NCBI GenBank assembly: GCA_023231475.1
Contig: JALJEE010001605.1
Span: forward strand, 62,001 to 126,000
Origin: Seison nebaliae
Lineage: Eukaryota; Rotifera; Pararotatoria; Seisonacea; Seisonidae
DNA length: 64,000 bases
Direction: 5' to 3'
Shown here: piece by piece, positions 1 through 13,374 of the stretch
Layout of the letters: every line of letters starts with the position of its first letter
Numbering within the stretch: position 1 is the stretch's first letter
Translations under genes and position numbers: made by a program
The notes under the pieces: model-generated
Told to the model about the DNA's origin: nothing
The model's input: only the letters and a program-made list of their open reading frames with translations
The model's database searches: none

Positions 1-3000
1 ATTAACCAGAATTTGTCAATGGAAAATGATAATTAGTTTTTCTTTTTAGGCAATTTATTCCGGCGTAAAACCGAACTGTATGATTCAATAACAAGTAGTT
101 TATGGAAAATTATCATTTCTTTTCACGCTAAAATGAAATTCTTCCTTTATTTGCTTCCATTTCCACCGTACAGGAATTTCCACCACTGGAAATCTTTAGG
201 GGAATTACAAATGACTAAATGAATCTCAGAAATCTCAAAAAAGAAAAAGATGAAGCAAGATAAGATGTATAGTTCCTTGACACGGACTATCGAATAATTA
301 TGTCATAATAATGTGTTAACGATGTTAATTGAAAGAAGCAAAAATAGAATTACCATTCTCCTTCAATCGAACGAAAAGAATACATCTTTTCTTCCAGAAG
401 TTCTTCAGTTATCAGGAAGAATTATCTTCAGATTTTTAATTACTAAACTGAAATTCACATCGTTTAGAGTATTATTCTTCCTCTTTCAAGCATGATATCC
501 AGGGTGTCAAAACTGGATATCTTAAATATCATTTTTCCAAATGTTGAGAAAAGGAAATTTACTTCCCATTTTGTCTGATATCTTTCCGACGTAAGTGTTC
601 CCCTCGCACAATTCATGGGAATTTGGAAGTCAATTTAAAAAAAAATGCACGAAAATTTTAACATAAATGTTTTCTCTAAAACATTCTGTCAATTCTTCAA
701 CAGCATCCTCCACTTCTACTGCATTATTATTAAGATAAGTAAATTAAAAATTCAAATTCTCATTTGTTTTTCAGGATAAAATTTTTATTCATAAATTTGT
801 ACGCAATTCCGGGATAACTTTCTGACAAGTTAGTTTAACCGCCCACTTCCCTTTTATTCCACACCTCCCTTATGAAAACATGAAAATTATATTTTGAATT
901 AAACTTTTGACTTTTGTTAGTTTGACTTATAGCAATTTTCTTTCTCCGCTTAACTAACAAATTGCTCGATACTGATGGGAAGAGAATGAGCAAAGATTTT
1001 ACTAACATAAGAATGACAAATAATATTGCCATTCAATATTCATATCTGATATCCATTAGCACTCCACAGAACATCGACGAGACGAAATTATGTGTCATCT
1101 GATCCGAATATTTTTTGAAATTATATGATTATCCATTGTTTATAGACAACGTCAAATTGACAGATAAAACTCATCATCAATCAATTTTATATAAAAAACA
1201 CTTTTTGTTTTATTTTTATATTATTTTCATAGAAGGACTATTGGAAATTTATTATATATATTTTACTATTCCTATTAATAGAATAATCTAATTTCTAACA
1301 GTATTATAAATTCTTCATGTAGTGGTAGGAGGTCGTTAGACTTATAGAATTATGTTGCCTCTTATTTAGGTTTCGGTTGTGAGTATTTTGCCTCTCATTC
1401 TCATAATTTATAGACATAACTGTCTCGCCTAACAGAAGATTGTTTGGCTTTATTTGTAAATTGTACATATATTTGTTCATTTTTTAGGTGTGTAACTAAT
1501 TCGGTTGATAATTTGAATTTAATGATTACATATTTGTGATTATTAATTTTTTATTAAATCAATTTTTCAATAAATATGCAATGGATGTTTAGTGATAAAG
1601 TAGATTGAAAAAATAATGAGAAAATTCTTAAATTCCCATCGTTTCCATCACTCGATCAGATCAGCTCATGCCCTTCCAATTTGGACAAACGGATTAGAAT
1701 GACAATTAATGAAAAATGTCAGTAAATTCGATTTGTCTAACATTGGAAAATTTTTTCTAATTCTATAATTATTGAAAAATTGATGAGTCATGATGGATGA
1801 AATAGGAATGTTCTGTAAGAAAAAACAAGAGAAACATGTGATGGATGCCAAGAATGAATTGTGTCTCAATTTCAAATGATTCTCATTCTTCCAAGAATTT
1901 ATGATTCGAATGAGAAGTACGTCTCAATGAAAAAAGATGAATCTCAGTCATCAAATGAAATTCATGAGTTTTTTTTTTATCTGAAATAAGGTAAGTTAGT
2001 TAGCAGACTGGAAACAAGTCAAATGACAATTGACAATGAAGAAATATGATAATTCAGGGAATTATTTGTAATAGAATAAAACAGAGGAAAACGAATCAAC
2101 CATTTGGAACATACGAAGGTTTTCTTCATTTCATGCAATCTAAAAATAATCCATCGAATAATCGTTCTGGAATTCCCAGCAAAATAATTTTTCTTAAATA
2201 ATCTTGGGAGAAGTACTTGTAAAATCAGAAGAATTCTACCACATCCACCTACTCAAATCTTATATATATTTCCAATTTGTAGAATTTCTCGTCATTCTAA
2301 TTGTTCGAGAAGAAATACTGTTAAACAGTTTTCTTGTTTTAATGTTCTCTTTTATTAACGATGATAAATTGTATAGAATTAATAATTATATGATTTTATA
2401 TTGTGCCTATTCATTTCTTCTTCTACCCCACCAAATATTTCTCTCAGACGATTATTTCATTTTTAGTACTACTGTTTTGTTCATCATATCTCTTAAGCAT
2501 TCTTTTTAACCTTTTGTTTCCTCCGCACATATTATCCTATGACATAATACTTATGAACACGAATAATATGTGTATTAATTTCCTACTGGAAGTCTTTTGC
2601 CCAAATGATAATGTTCTCTATTTCCGTTGTCCGTTTAAGTTACTTATTCGAATTGTCAGTTATACAGTTCTAGAAAGAATATTTTTTTCCCATCATATAA
2701 TTATTATATTAGAAGTTCGTAGATAATTTGCTCAAATGTACTTTGTTTTTCTTTAAGAAATTATACGGTGCAAATTGGGGAATTGTAATGAGAAAATCTG
2801 AAGGAGTAATTGCTACCATCAAAGAGAATTGTTATAATTTCAATTAAGTTGGTTAATCGAGAAATTAAAAATTATTAAACATATGTTGAGCTAAACTATA
2901 ATGTATAATGTTAGTGAAATAAATATCAACGGTTCCATATGTCACATGATTATCTAATTATCAAATCTTAACATTTTTCATTCAATATCAAATGAATGAA

Positions 3001-6000
3001 CTGGAAGAAATATTTTTCAATATGTAACTTAATTTCATTCAATATCGAAATAATAGACTGTTGCAATGAGAGAAACATATTATTTTATCTTTTATCATGT
3101 TGGTCAATCTCCTTGCGATTTTAAGATTTTCTTTCTTTTTCCTCTTCGTCTTAAATTCCGTCTATTCCAACTTTTGTTTCATCCAACAATTATTCGAGTA
3201 TCATGGAATTGCGAAGTTGATTCATTTGCAATCTGCTTACTTTACCAAATGTAAAATTAATCGAAAATGAACAAAGAGACTGGATAATTCCACATATACG
3301 AAATTATCATAGATTTCAGTTGATATATTTCTCAATTATTTAGACATTGACTATTGAACATCAAGTATTGACAAAGTATTGACATTTGGAAAACAAAAAT
3401 ATCTGTTTGTCACCAATTGTGAATTATGTAATTCATGTAATTCCGATTTTAGATGGTTCCGATTTCGGATTTGTTAAAGAGGTTATTGATTCCGGTGAGA
3501 ATTAAGTAATAGAACATTCTTCCAATTTGACAAAGGCCGAACGGAGTAGGAAACGAATCGGAAATTCATCCAGAACCTTTTAAATATTTCCGAACAATAC
3601 ATTATGGAGGAAGGATGATGGAATCGTTTGTAAATGTTTAATCATACTCCATAATTTTCTGCATTTCTTAAAGATTTTTTTCTTTATTTCGAGAGATATA
3701 TGTACATCATTGGTAGGGGTATTAAATTCCAATTTTCCCAGAATGAAACATTCATAATAAATTTGATAGAATTTCCATGTTCTTACTTTTGTCCTACTTC
3801 ATGACATTCGACAAATAAATTCTACTTATACATCATTCTAATAGAATGGTTCTATATTATGATAACTGATAATTATAAGTTGCAATTTTTTGAACAAATT
3901 CAGTCTTTATTTTCACAAGCTTCTACCACTCAACGTTGTCCGGATGTAGAACAAAAGAATTGAATAGATATTTTGGAGTAGTTTATTATTTTAAAAGTAG
4001 CGGAACATTCACTTTCAGAAACCGTATCATATTTATTTATAATCCATAATTATTTTATATAAAGTGAATTTTGTTCTTAAACTTAACTATTATATAATAA
4101 CTCGTAGCAAGACTAGAACTGACTAGTATATTGCACTAGGAAAGGAAAATTTTTTGAAAAACATTATATGTTGGGAGAAGGAAATTGTATATGATTGTAC
4201 TCTATTTCCATTGTCATTATATGGAAACTGTTTTTATTGATGGGAATGTTTTCCTAATTCCTTTTAAGGACGATTAATAAGCACAAAACAATCGGTGGAG
4301 AATATTACACTTTCTTCGGTAATAAGAAACTTAACCTACCTATGTTTTTTAGAAAATTTTAATGTGGCATATTTACTCGAAATTAGAAGGTAAATAAGTA
4401 CATTTCTGATGGAAGATATCAAGTTCTATCTAAACATATAGGGTATTTGAAAATTTTTTCAATATTTCTAAATAATAATTTTAGAGAATTGATCAAAAAA
4501 ATGTGAAAACGAAAAATATTATGATACGATAATTTATGATGAATAAACTGAAGGTTGGGTTTGTTTGTATTATAAATAATAGTTATATGCTTAAGAGAAT
4601 AGAAACTGTAAGAAAGTAAGTAATACAAAAATCGAATTCTAATGCTCTACTTTCGGTCATGTCAGTTGATGTTTTTTTTGGATTTTATATCTTTACAAAA
4701 ATTTATCATTGATTTTAACAATAAGTTGTACGCCTCCTAGTATCTCAACATGTTTGTAATACGAACAAAAAGTCAAATTTTAAGTTTTTTTCGCGATGAA
4801 ACTGTTTAGTTTTCTTTTATATTTATGCTGTAGAAAAGTATTAAAAAATGTATGGTGTAGAAAAATTGTTAATTATGTTCCCGATATGATCGTCGAATAT
4901 ACTTTACATTTAACCTTTCATTGTTAGTAGTTTCGTTTGGCTATTTCGTCCATTATTCCATGGTGTGCGCAGTCATGTAACTTTTCTCACAGAAATATCC
5001 CATAAGTCCTTAACGGGTTCTGTCGCTATGGATTGAATTTTTATGGTATTCTTTATTCCGATAATTTACGAAAGAATAAAAGAACTAATTGAATTATTCA
5101 ACATTTTCTTTCTTTACTCTTTTTATAAGTCGAGTTATTGAATAATTACTAATTGTTACAGTTAACTTATCGAAATTCTTTTCTATTGAATTTCCTAAAG
5201 TGTACATGGGCTTTATGATGCATATTTTACCCATCTACTAATGAAAAAGATGATCTTTGTTTTTCTTAATTCAAATTTCCCAATAATTTCTTCCTTTCAA
5301 ATAATGAAAAAGGAAATTATTTATTGTTGTGTAAGATAATGATACATATCCTCAAACATAAAAGAAATTCAAATGAGATCAAGAAAAAAAAGTGAGCAGA
5401 ATAATTTGCTGTAAACTTTTATAAGAAAAAGTTCCAATTCGATGAACAAGGAGAAACCATATTGGTTTTTTTTTAAAACAGAAACTGACAGTTATTTAAA
5501 GAGAAAAGATGATGAAGAATGGGAGTACCCGAAAAATAGAAATTATTGAATAAATTAGAATAATAAATTTTTTGCATAAACATAAAGTAACATTAGTATA
5601 TAGCCAATCCCAAGATTGCTAGTTATATTTCTTTTTAATCTAACTCGCGCACCGAAACATAAGATGCAAACGAGTAAATATAATGTAATTGAAACTAATA
5701 GAATTTTGTAGGAACAGAGTACCTGCTGCTTATCTATCGTAACCGGTTAATGAAAAGAATATTCTACGAAACTTATATTCGGGGGTTGTAATGTCGCATT
5801 GTCCTTAATTGCTATTCGCTTCTGTACATATGAATAGTTTCTTAGTTAGGAAGTTCAAAATGCTAAGTTGAAGTGAAATAATGGAAAGTGTTTTCATCAT
5901 AGAATTCTCCGGCCTTCTTTTATTTATAAACATTCATCCTTATCATCATCTTCTATTTTGACATTATTTTCGTATCATTAAATGAGAATATGAGCATAGG

Positions 6001-6721
6001 CGGTAAGCGACACCTCCAACCAATATGTCTACTCAAAGGCAGTCGAAACTTCCTCTGTTCTCCGTCGATCTAATCATATCAATGTAAAAATCTCTTTAAT
6101 GTATTCTTATGGAAATTTACCGAGTTTGGTTTTCCATTGAAAGAATTAATAATCTCAGCAAATACATTTCTAAGCAATGCAACGTCTGAATATATTTTAT
6201 GATTCATTGATTAGACTGCCATTGAAATAGAAGTAGAATGTGAAGGACATGTGATTTTGATTCATCAAACTTTTCTAATTTGCATCATTTTCAATTTTCT
6301 TACCAGAATTATGTTTCAAATTGATTGTTTATTAATATATTAATAGAGAATAGAATATTTAATAAATGGTGTTTTAATTCATATTCATATGCCATCCTAA
6401 ATCAAAGAAGTGTTTCTTTTCGACCATTTATTTTTCCGTTTTTTTGATTTTTCTTTGAAAGAAATTCTTTTATTTATATCTTAAACGAAATTTTTTAAAT
6501 GTTTTTCATTTTTTTTGATCGCGACTTAAGTAGAAAATGCAATGTTTCACACAAATTAAGAATTGCCTAAATGTCTGAAGACACTCTTTAGATAAAATGG
6601 CGATAAATGTAGCAACATTGATGGGATAACATTGAAATTAATTTGGAATTAATACTTCTCACACAGAATTTTTTATTAAGGATGAAAATGTATCAAAATT
6701 TGGGGAAGGTATGAAGAAAGA
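1..6721. other. AT-rich intergenic region, no gene recognised
   Basis: No open frame here has a family resemblance or can be joined into a plausible spliced gene. The longest frames (around 2204-2509 and 2403-2726) are hydrophobic, start at non-ATG codons and look like chance frames in AT-rich DNA. No tRNA, rRNA or clear repeat unit was recognised. It may hold 5' regulatory DNA and untranslated exons of the receptor gene downstream. Confidence 0.5.
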
Positions 6722-8866
6722 ATGACTTCAACTGAATATATTCCTTTAGATTTTATGGACTCGAACAGTGTCTGTATTGGAAATGGTGGGATACTATCAA
6801 CAAAGAATGCAGATATGTTCTCAGATAACTATACATTTGAAGCATTTGTCAAAGCGACAATCGTCGAAGGTGATGGAACATCATCAGCATTCCATCATTT
6901 ATTTTTCTATTTCATTCTTTTCCTAGCTGGTGCCGGTGCCATCGGCAACTGTTTACTCCTTTACATATTTATGCAGAAATTATATTGCATGACAATCGAT
7001 ATTTTATTGAAAGCCTTTTTTCTCACGAATCTCGTTGCGATTGTTGCCGGTGTAATGACAATCATTATTAATACTCTTAATCAAGCTCATCACATTGACG
7101 CACTTTGTCGTTGTAACGGTTTCGTTCGAGATACTTCACTGATGTTAGGAGCTTTATTAATGGACGCTATCAGTATTGAGAGATTCTCTCTTATTAAAAG
7201 CAAAAGCGTTCCATCATATATTCTTTATGCGGCTCGAGAAAATGCAAAACATGTAAGAAAAATGAAGGAATTGTATGAAAGTCGTGAATCGATGAATAAT
7301 AAATGGACAAATGGTCAAAGGAAAGTGAATAGAGTGACACGTGCGAAACAATGTCAAGTTCCACCAGTGGCATTAAGACGAATTCGAATTAAAACTTATT
7401 CATTTATTCTTCTTATATTTCTATTGAGTTCTGCGTTCGGTATTGTCGCCTTTATGACACGTACTACAATTACAGAGTCAATGGACGACGCCATCTATGC
7501 AACGATGAAACAATGTGCAACGAAAATTTATGCGGCGAAAGAACTGGATGAATCTTATGAGAATTTCTATAAAATAAGAGAAATCCTTTCCAAACCTTTA
7601 AATCCAACGACCAATGACGAAGCTATCAATCTAATGAAATTCATAAAGAAATTTGATCATCAAATGTATGAGATCCTTTTGGAGATTACTGCAAATGTTG
7701 ACCACAAAGCTAATCCATCATTAAATGTCGGAGTTTGTCTAGTATCTTATAAACTGTTGAATAAGAGGACAGTAAATATTGCAAATAAGATTGCTTTCGT
7801 CCTCATCGGATTGTCGCTCATTATTGTAATAACTTGTTATTCTGCTATTCTTATACCGGTTTATATTCATTCAAAAAAATTGAAGCAATATCATAACAAG
7901 AACAATAAAAAATCTAGAATGAAATTAATAAATTTAATTCCATCATTGTCGGTGAAGAAACGCCAAACGCAAATTGATTCAAAAAAAGATATTTCGTGTT
8001 GTGGATGTTATTTTTATAATGGGCGGGCTGGTGACAATTTCAATAGCTTACATAAAAGTTATATTCATGACAGTACTCATTATTCTTTCCAAGTGAACGA
8101 TCAAAGTCATTATAGTATCGACAAAAATAATAATAATAATAATAATAATAATATTAATTCAAATAATAACAACGGTGAATTATGTAAGAATAGTATAATG
8201 ATGCAAGAAAATGATGTACAAGAGAATCATAATGTTGAAAAAACTATTTTAAATAAATCGTCAATCGCTCATTCGAGTGATGAAAAAATCGATACAATTC
8301 TAAATCATTATCATCAAACGAATAAAGAATTAGTTGTTACTGAATCGAATGACAGAACTATTGATAGTCTAAGAACTTCGACAACAATTTCAAATGAGAA
8401 GAATAATACGAAAACGTTCAATTGTATAAATTTATGTTTATGTATTTTTACGAATTATCCACAACCGATGAGTAAAGGAAAGTCTGGTAGTACACATTCA
8501 ACAATGGCTCGGCCAACTTGTGGTGATACAAAAAACAGTTCAAATAAATTGACGACAAGAAAACGAAGATTTTCAGCACTTATCAGTCGAAAGAAGAAAA
8601 TGTCGACAAATGTCCAATTAGCCATTATTCTGTTAAGTGTTGCAATTGTCTACTTTTCTTCAACAATTCCATTATTCATCTTCACTTTTATGGAGAATGA
8701 AGAGACTGAATATATATTTTATATCTATTTGCTCAACAACACCATTGCACCATTCATTTATGGATTTTCTAGTAAATATGTTCGTGATGTCTTCGTTTAC
8801 AAGTGGTACAATATCACTTCGCGTTTCAAGAAATATTTCTGTCAAAAAAAAAGGGAAATAATCTGA
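6722..8866 (+). CDS. Rhodopsin-like (class A) 7TM receptor, divergent orphan
   Basis: An uninterrupted 714-codon frame from an ATG at 6722. Seven hydrophobic segments are visible. TM1 carries the Gly-Asn pair (GAIGNCLLLY, about residue 75). TM2 reads LTNLVAI. TM3 ends SIERF where DRY is usual. TM4 is near residue 225, TM5 near 360, TM6 near 640, and TM7 reads NNTIAPFIYGF in place of NPxxY. The second and third cytoplasmic loops are long. The third is over 200 residues, with Asn-rich runs and paired cysteines (CCGCYF). There is no signal peptide, but an NYT glycosylation site lies in the N-terminus. The DRY and NPxxY variants make it a divergent G-protein-coupled receptor, probably for a peptide or amine; the ligand cannot be told. 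A + strand AATAAA lies just after the stop, near 8917. Confidence 0.8.
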   Translation: MTSTEYIPLDFMDSNSVCIGNGGILSTKNADMFSDNYTFEAFVKATIVEGDGTSSAFHHLFFYFILFLAGAGAIGNCLLLYIFMQKLYCMTIDILLKAFFLTNLVAIVAGVMTIIINTLNQAHHIDALCRCNGFVRDTSLMLGALLMDAISIERFSLIKSKSVPSYILYAARENAKHVRKMKELYESRESMNNKWTNGQRKVNRVTRAKQCQVPPVALRRIRIKTYSFILLIFLLSSAFGIVAFMTRTTITESMDDAIYATMKQCATKIYAAKELDESYENFYKIREILSKPLNPTTNDEAINLMKFIKKFDHQMYEILLEITANVDHKANPSLNVGVCLVSYKLLNKRTVNIANKIAFVLIGLSLIIVITCYSAILIPVYIHSKKLKQYHNKNNKKSRMKLINLIPSLSVKKRQTQIDSKKDISCCGCYFYNGRAGDNFNSLHKSYIHDSTHYSFQVNDQSHYSIDKNNNNNNNNNINSNNNNGELCKNSIMMQENDVQENHNVEKTILNKSSIAHSSDEKIDTILNHYHQTNKELVVTESNDRTIDSLRTSTTISNEKNNTKTFNCINLCLCIFTNYPQPMSKGKSGSTHSTMARPTCGDTKNSSNKLTTRKRRFSALISRKKKMSTNVQLAIILLSVAIVYFSSTIPLFIFTFMENEETEYIFYIYLLNNTIAPFIYGFSSKYVRDVFVYKWYNITSRFKKYFCQKKREII

Positions 8867-9001
8867 TCTTTCTTAAACTACATTCTTTCCAGAGTTTAAT
8901 CAAATTTGGTTTTAAATAAAATAAAATTTTTTCAAAATTTTTCAAATTTAATTTTCATTTCTTTCGTTTTCATTTTAAAATTTCTCCAACAAAATAATTA
9001 G

Positions 9002-10266
9002 TTAGATAAATTTTCCTCGACGTTTTTGTTGTTCGGGGAAGGAGCATGTCATCTCACAAATTTGACTATCAACAAATCGATTCTTCAATGTATTCCTTGA
9101 ACCGCAACCGAAAAATGGGAATTTCTCACAAGTTTTCTTCTGCCAATTATAGTAATAAAAGGTTCGATATTGGAGATTATTATGACCGAAAAATGAGAGA
9201 CTATGTTCTTGTACATACTTCTCCAATAATCGGTATCTCATAGCGAAGAATTCGTCATGTTTATTCTTTCCATGCATCTCCCACATCATCGCTTTATCCT
9301 GTCGATGATACTCATTGTCACAATATCCAAAATCTATATCAGCTTTACATAGTTTTTTTAAATAATTCGTTTTTTTCAAATCTCTTTTCATATTAGTACG
9401 CGCTTGAAATAATTAATGTATATACAAGTTTAATTAATATGAAAAGCCAAACTTCTTGCACGTCGAGTTCTTTTGAGATTTCTTGAATTTCTTATTGTAC
9501 GTTGTTGACGTTTAAGAAATTTGTATAAACGTCCTCGCTGGATATTAGGTGATATTCTTGGTTGATATCGTCGTCCATTAAATCGTTCTAGGGATAAAGA
9601 ACAAAACAAATTACAAACTAATATTATCTGGCTAATAAACTTTTCGATGGATAATTCAATGAACGTCCACGTCTACTTAAACTTCGATCGAGGGGTGAAT
9701 CCACTTGTAAACTTAATGGTACGGGATCAATTGGAGGTTTTTCTTCTTCAACATCATCGATTTCTTTTTGAGCTTTCGATAAGTTACACCATTTACTTGC
9801 AACTGTACTTAATTTTCTGTTATTGCATTTATCATTTTTGAATTCACACATATTGTTGTATAGTTCTAAGGAGTTTGCACAGACCTTATATGTGGAAATG
9901 TCATTAAAACAATTTCTGAAGCAACTGGTTTTAGCTATTAACGATTAATGAAATGGAATCGACAATTCATTCAGGATGATTAACAGATATCAATAATAAG
10001 AAATTCAGACTTATTTGTTTATCACATGGACCATCATGTTTGAATTGGATGGAATATTCGTAACATTTAGCAACATTCAATTCACACATATTATTATAAG
10101 TAATGTTTTGAACGGAACAAACTGGTTGGAATTGTTTCCTACAAAACATCTTCTCACAATTCAATTTAGAAGGATCGTCATCATTAAATTTCGAATCAAC
10201 AACAGAAGTCGATGTTGTCGAATAACAAACGGCAAATAGATAAATGATTTTCAAAAAACTAAACAT
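9002..10266 (-). CDS. Secreted Kazal-Kazal-Kunitz protease-inhibitor-like protein
   Basis: Proposed exons in transcript order: 10266-10011, 9934-9641, 9587-9453, 9402-9002; all introns are phase 1. The start is the ATG at 10266, followed by a signal peptide (MFSFLKIIYLFAVCYS). Exon 1 encodes a Kazal domain (FCRKQFQPVCSVQ, YNNMCELNVAKC, DGPC). Exon 2 encodes a second, more divergent one (CFRNCF, YKVCANS, YNNMCEFKNDKC) and an acidic linker. A basic linker follows, then a Kunitz domain whose cysteine spacing is C-x8-C, then TCEKFPFFGC and CEMTC. Its loop between Cys 2 and Cys 3 is about 60 residues where about 15 is usual. P1 after Cys 2 is Asp, so trypsin inhibition is unlikely. If the 50-bp last intron is retained, translation instead ends at 9430 after a very basic tail. 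The fusion is inferred: the Kunitz exon has no signal peptide of its own and joins in frame. Confidence 0.65.
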
Positions 10267-10488
10267 ACCTTTCAAGTTCTATGTTCAATTATGAATCTCG
10301 TCTGTCAGTTATAAATAGTTCATGAGAATGATAATTCATTATAAAAGAATCATAAGAAATGAAATTGACGATAATTCGAGAAATGAAGAAGCTGATGAAA
10401 ATAAGGAATTTTATTGAATCGTAAATTTTTCCTCTATAAGAATAATCTCGAATGAAATGAATTTAATATAATAAAATATTTTTCAAAT

Positions 10489-13371
10489 TTAATTACGAAC
10501 AAATTTAATATTTTCAAAATTTTTCAGATGTTCATCATCATTATTCTCCTCCACAATCTTTTTGATATGACCATCAATCGATTTCAATTGAATGGTAAGA
10601 TCACTGATCACTGATCGATTGTTATTGGAAATAGTTGAAGTGATACCATTGATACAATCATAAATTTTCGTAACAATCTGATCGATGTCATCGATTTTTA
10701 TCTAGAAAAAAATGGAAATTTAAAAGGAAATAAGTTGAAAATTAAACAAAGAATTAACATATTCATTTTTTTGTTGATAATGAATTAGAATATTTTCAAG
10801 AATTTCAATCGACAATTGTGCTTGAATAATTTTATCTAAACATTGCGAAGTTACACGTCTCGCTTTCATTAAACAATCGAATACTCTCTTATCGTTATGA
10901 TAAACTTGAACGTCATCTTTATTAGTTCTAATGTATGATTTGGAATAAATGTTGGTACATTGAAGAATAGCATGACATTGATCAGGTTTCTTCAATAATT
11001 TCGAAGCAGCCAAACATGATTGTGCTCTCAATGGTTCATGATTCTCTTCAGTTAAACATTTAATTTGACAGAATGTTCCAATGATTAATGCGAAAGCATT
11101 GACTTGAGCTTTACTATCGCCTAATTCTTCTTCGTATAAAGTGAATGCATTTGAGAAGAATTCATAAACATAAGCTTCACTATTCTCACAATTGACATAA
11201 TTGCCGATAGATGTGGCTAATAAATAAAGACGAAGAACTGTCTCATTCAAATCATTTGAACGAACATTTGACTCATCATTTCGAATTATTGCTGATATCG
11301 ATGGCATTTTCGATATGTCAACACCACCACTAACCAAATTTCCTTCAGTCACTAAACTTTCGATAACTTCTTTGGTAAAGAGTAAATATTTCTCACCCAA
11401 TTCTTCGTCTTCTCTATGCAACTCCCAACAATTCTTACAATAATTACAAATTTCACTAACAAGTGATGTCAATGTAAAACGAACACGAACTGGTCCTCCT
11501 TTGATGAAAGTCTCTTGTAGACATTGAAAGATTTCCAATTGCTTCTCCGGTTTCAATTCACATGACGATGTTTGATGAACTAATTTAGCGATCAAATATT
11601 GTTGTTCAATAAATTCTTCATTAGCAAATAATTCGTTTGCTGATTTTTGTAATTGATCTGGTTGGAAATCCATTTGAACATCTTCTTCAACTTCTTCGCC
11701 AGTTTCCTCATCAGCTTTCCTCGATAATGACGACCAAGTACGAGGATGAATCTGATCGATTTGATCGATCAATAAAGATTCGATTAATCGCAAAAGATTT
11801 TTTAATGAATCGATTTCAATGATTTTAGTTTGATTCTCAATAATATTTGTCAGAATGTCAATGCTTAATAGACAACGTGCTTGCCAATCTAATCGATCAA
11901 ATAATGGCACATAATCCTTAAGAGCCAACACTCGACAAATATCATTCAAAACGGAAATTGGTAATGTTAGAAATTCTTTCAATTTCTTACTAATTTTTGA
12001 TTCATCAAAAATATGATCAATATTATATTCTTTCAATAAATCATCAGTCATCTTTAATATGAGTTCATGTAAATGATTTTCATTTGGATATAATTTGAAT
12101 GCCAATTGTAAGAGAATCGTTTGCATTTCCAATAATTCTGGTATATCCTTCTCTTTCTTCTCTCTTTCCTTTGCTATCTGGAGAATGTTCATTCGTAACA
12201 TTTCAATGAGATTGGATGAATTCAAATGTGACAATAATGTTATCATTTCGTTAGGTCGAAATCCTTCGATCTTCTCTTTCAAACTCAATTTCGATATTTG
12301 TTCTTCGATCAATTCCGTCGGATTAACCACTGATTCAGCAATCTGCATATCATAATATCGAATGAATCGTTCAATTAACGGATTTAGAATCACTCCAAAG
12401 AAAACATCATCATGAATATGTACGATGCTATTCAATAAAATTTCCACTGTTTGAAAATGAAAATCATCAGGAAACACTTGAATTACACAATCGAACAAAT
12501 ATTTTTGTGCTATTGCATCATTACAACGTCTGATTTGATCGATGATTACTGGAAGTATTTTATTCTGATAAATATCCAATGTGACAGTGGGTTGATTTGA
12601 TAATAAATTTAAATTTGATCCGATCAAAATACAAAGATCCATTCGTTCTTTCTCTCGTTTTTGTCGATCTCTTGTATGTCCCTGATGTTGCATTCGAACC
12701 CACAATTTGTTCATCTCGGTGAAATTAGTCAAAATGAAATGAAGAGTATCATCCAAATTTCCATCCATCTCTTTATCATCTTCGTCACCATCACCTTGAC
12801 CATGATTCTTATTATCCACATTTATCTCATTTACACGGAATGGTAAAATATCACGAGTAGCTGTTAAGAGGAAATTCCTTAAGAATAGACCACGTAATGG
12901 ATGTTGAACACCACGACACATCTCTACCAAATCCAATAATATTTCTTTTCTTGACATTTCATGTGTACGAATAAAAACAACACCAACAACAATCATCATA
13001 TATAAACGGGGGATGATGTGTGTGGTGTATTGAACCAATTCATACAAATCACTGATTCGATTACCTTTACGGAATTCATCGGTCAATAATATTTCCAATT
13101 GTGTCAATTCATTCGTTACAGCAATATATAATTCATAGTAATGTTTTGGAGATAAGAGAGATGTTCTCAATTCTTCAGTCATCATAGCCACATGATGAAT
13201 CGCATTTAGAATTTGTCCTTTATCTAAACTCTTCTGCATCTGGAATGCATGCTGTTTCACCGTGTTTATCGCTAGAACTTTCAATTGCTCTTCCTCATTC
13301 GTCTCATTCACATTTTGATTCAAATTATTTATATTTGTATTACTATTATTAAATCCTTTCAACATCGCCAT
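10489..13371 (-). CDS. VPS35: Vacuolar protein sorting-associated protein 35, retromer core
   Basis: Two exons, 13371-10759 and 10701-10489, with a phase 0 intron of 57 bp (donor GTTAAT). VPS35 is the alpha-solenoid scaffold of retromer. It binds VPS26 at its N-terminus and VPS29 at its C-terminus and recycles cargo from endosomes to the Golgi or plasma membrane. The family signature PRLYMMIVVGVVFI, part of the VPS26-binding region, is seen near residue 120, followed by CRGVQHPLRGLFLRNFLL. The C-terminal half holds the helical repeats typical of the family (KPDQCHAILQC, SQCLDKIIQAQLSIEILENIL). The last small exon adds IDDIDQIVTKIYDCI and a charged tail, matching the usual C-terminal end. The ATG at 13371 gives MAMLKGF; the Asn-rich start is not conserved, so a short upstream exon is possible. 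Divergent from GET4, with 1.6 kb between starts. Confidence 0.95.
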
Positions 13372-13374
13372 CAA

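Noticed and set aside
2204-2726. Two overlapping hydrophobic open frames that look like membrane protein pieces
   Set aside because: Non-ATG starts, no motif, no joinable exons; expected by chance in AT-rich sequence.
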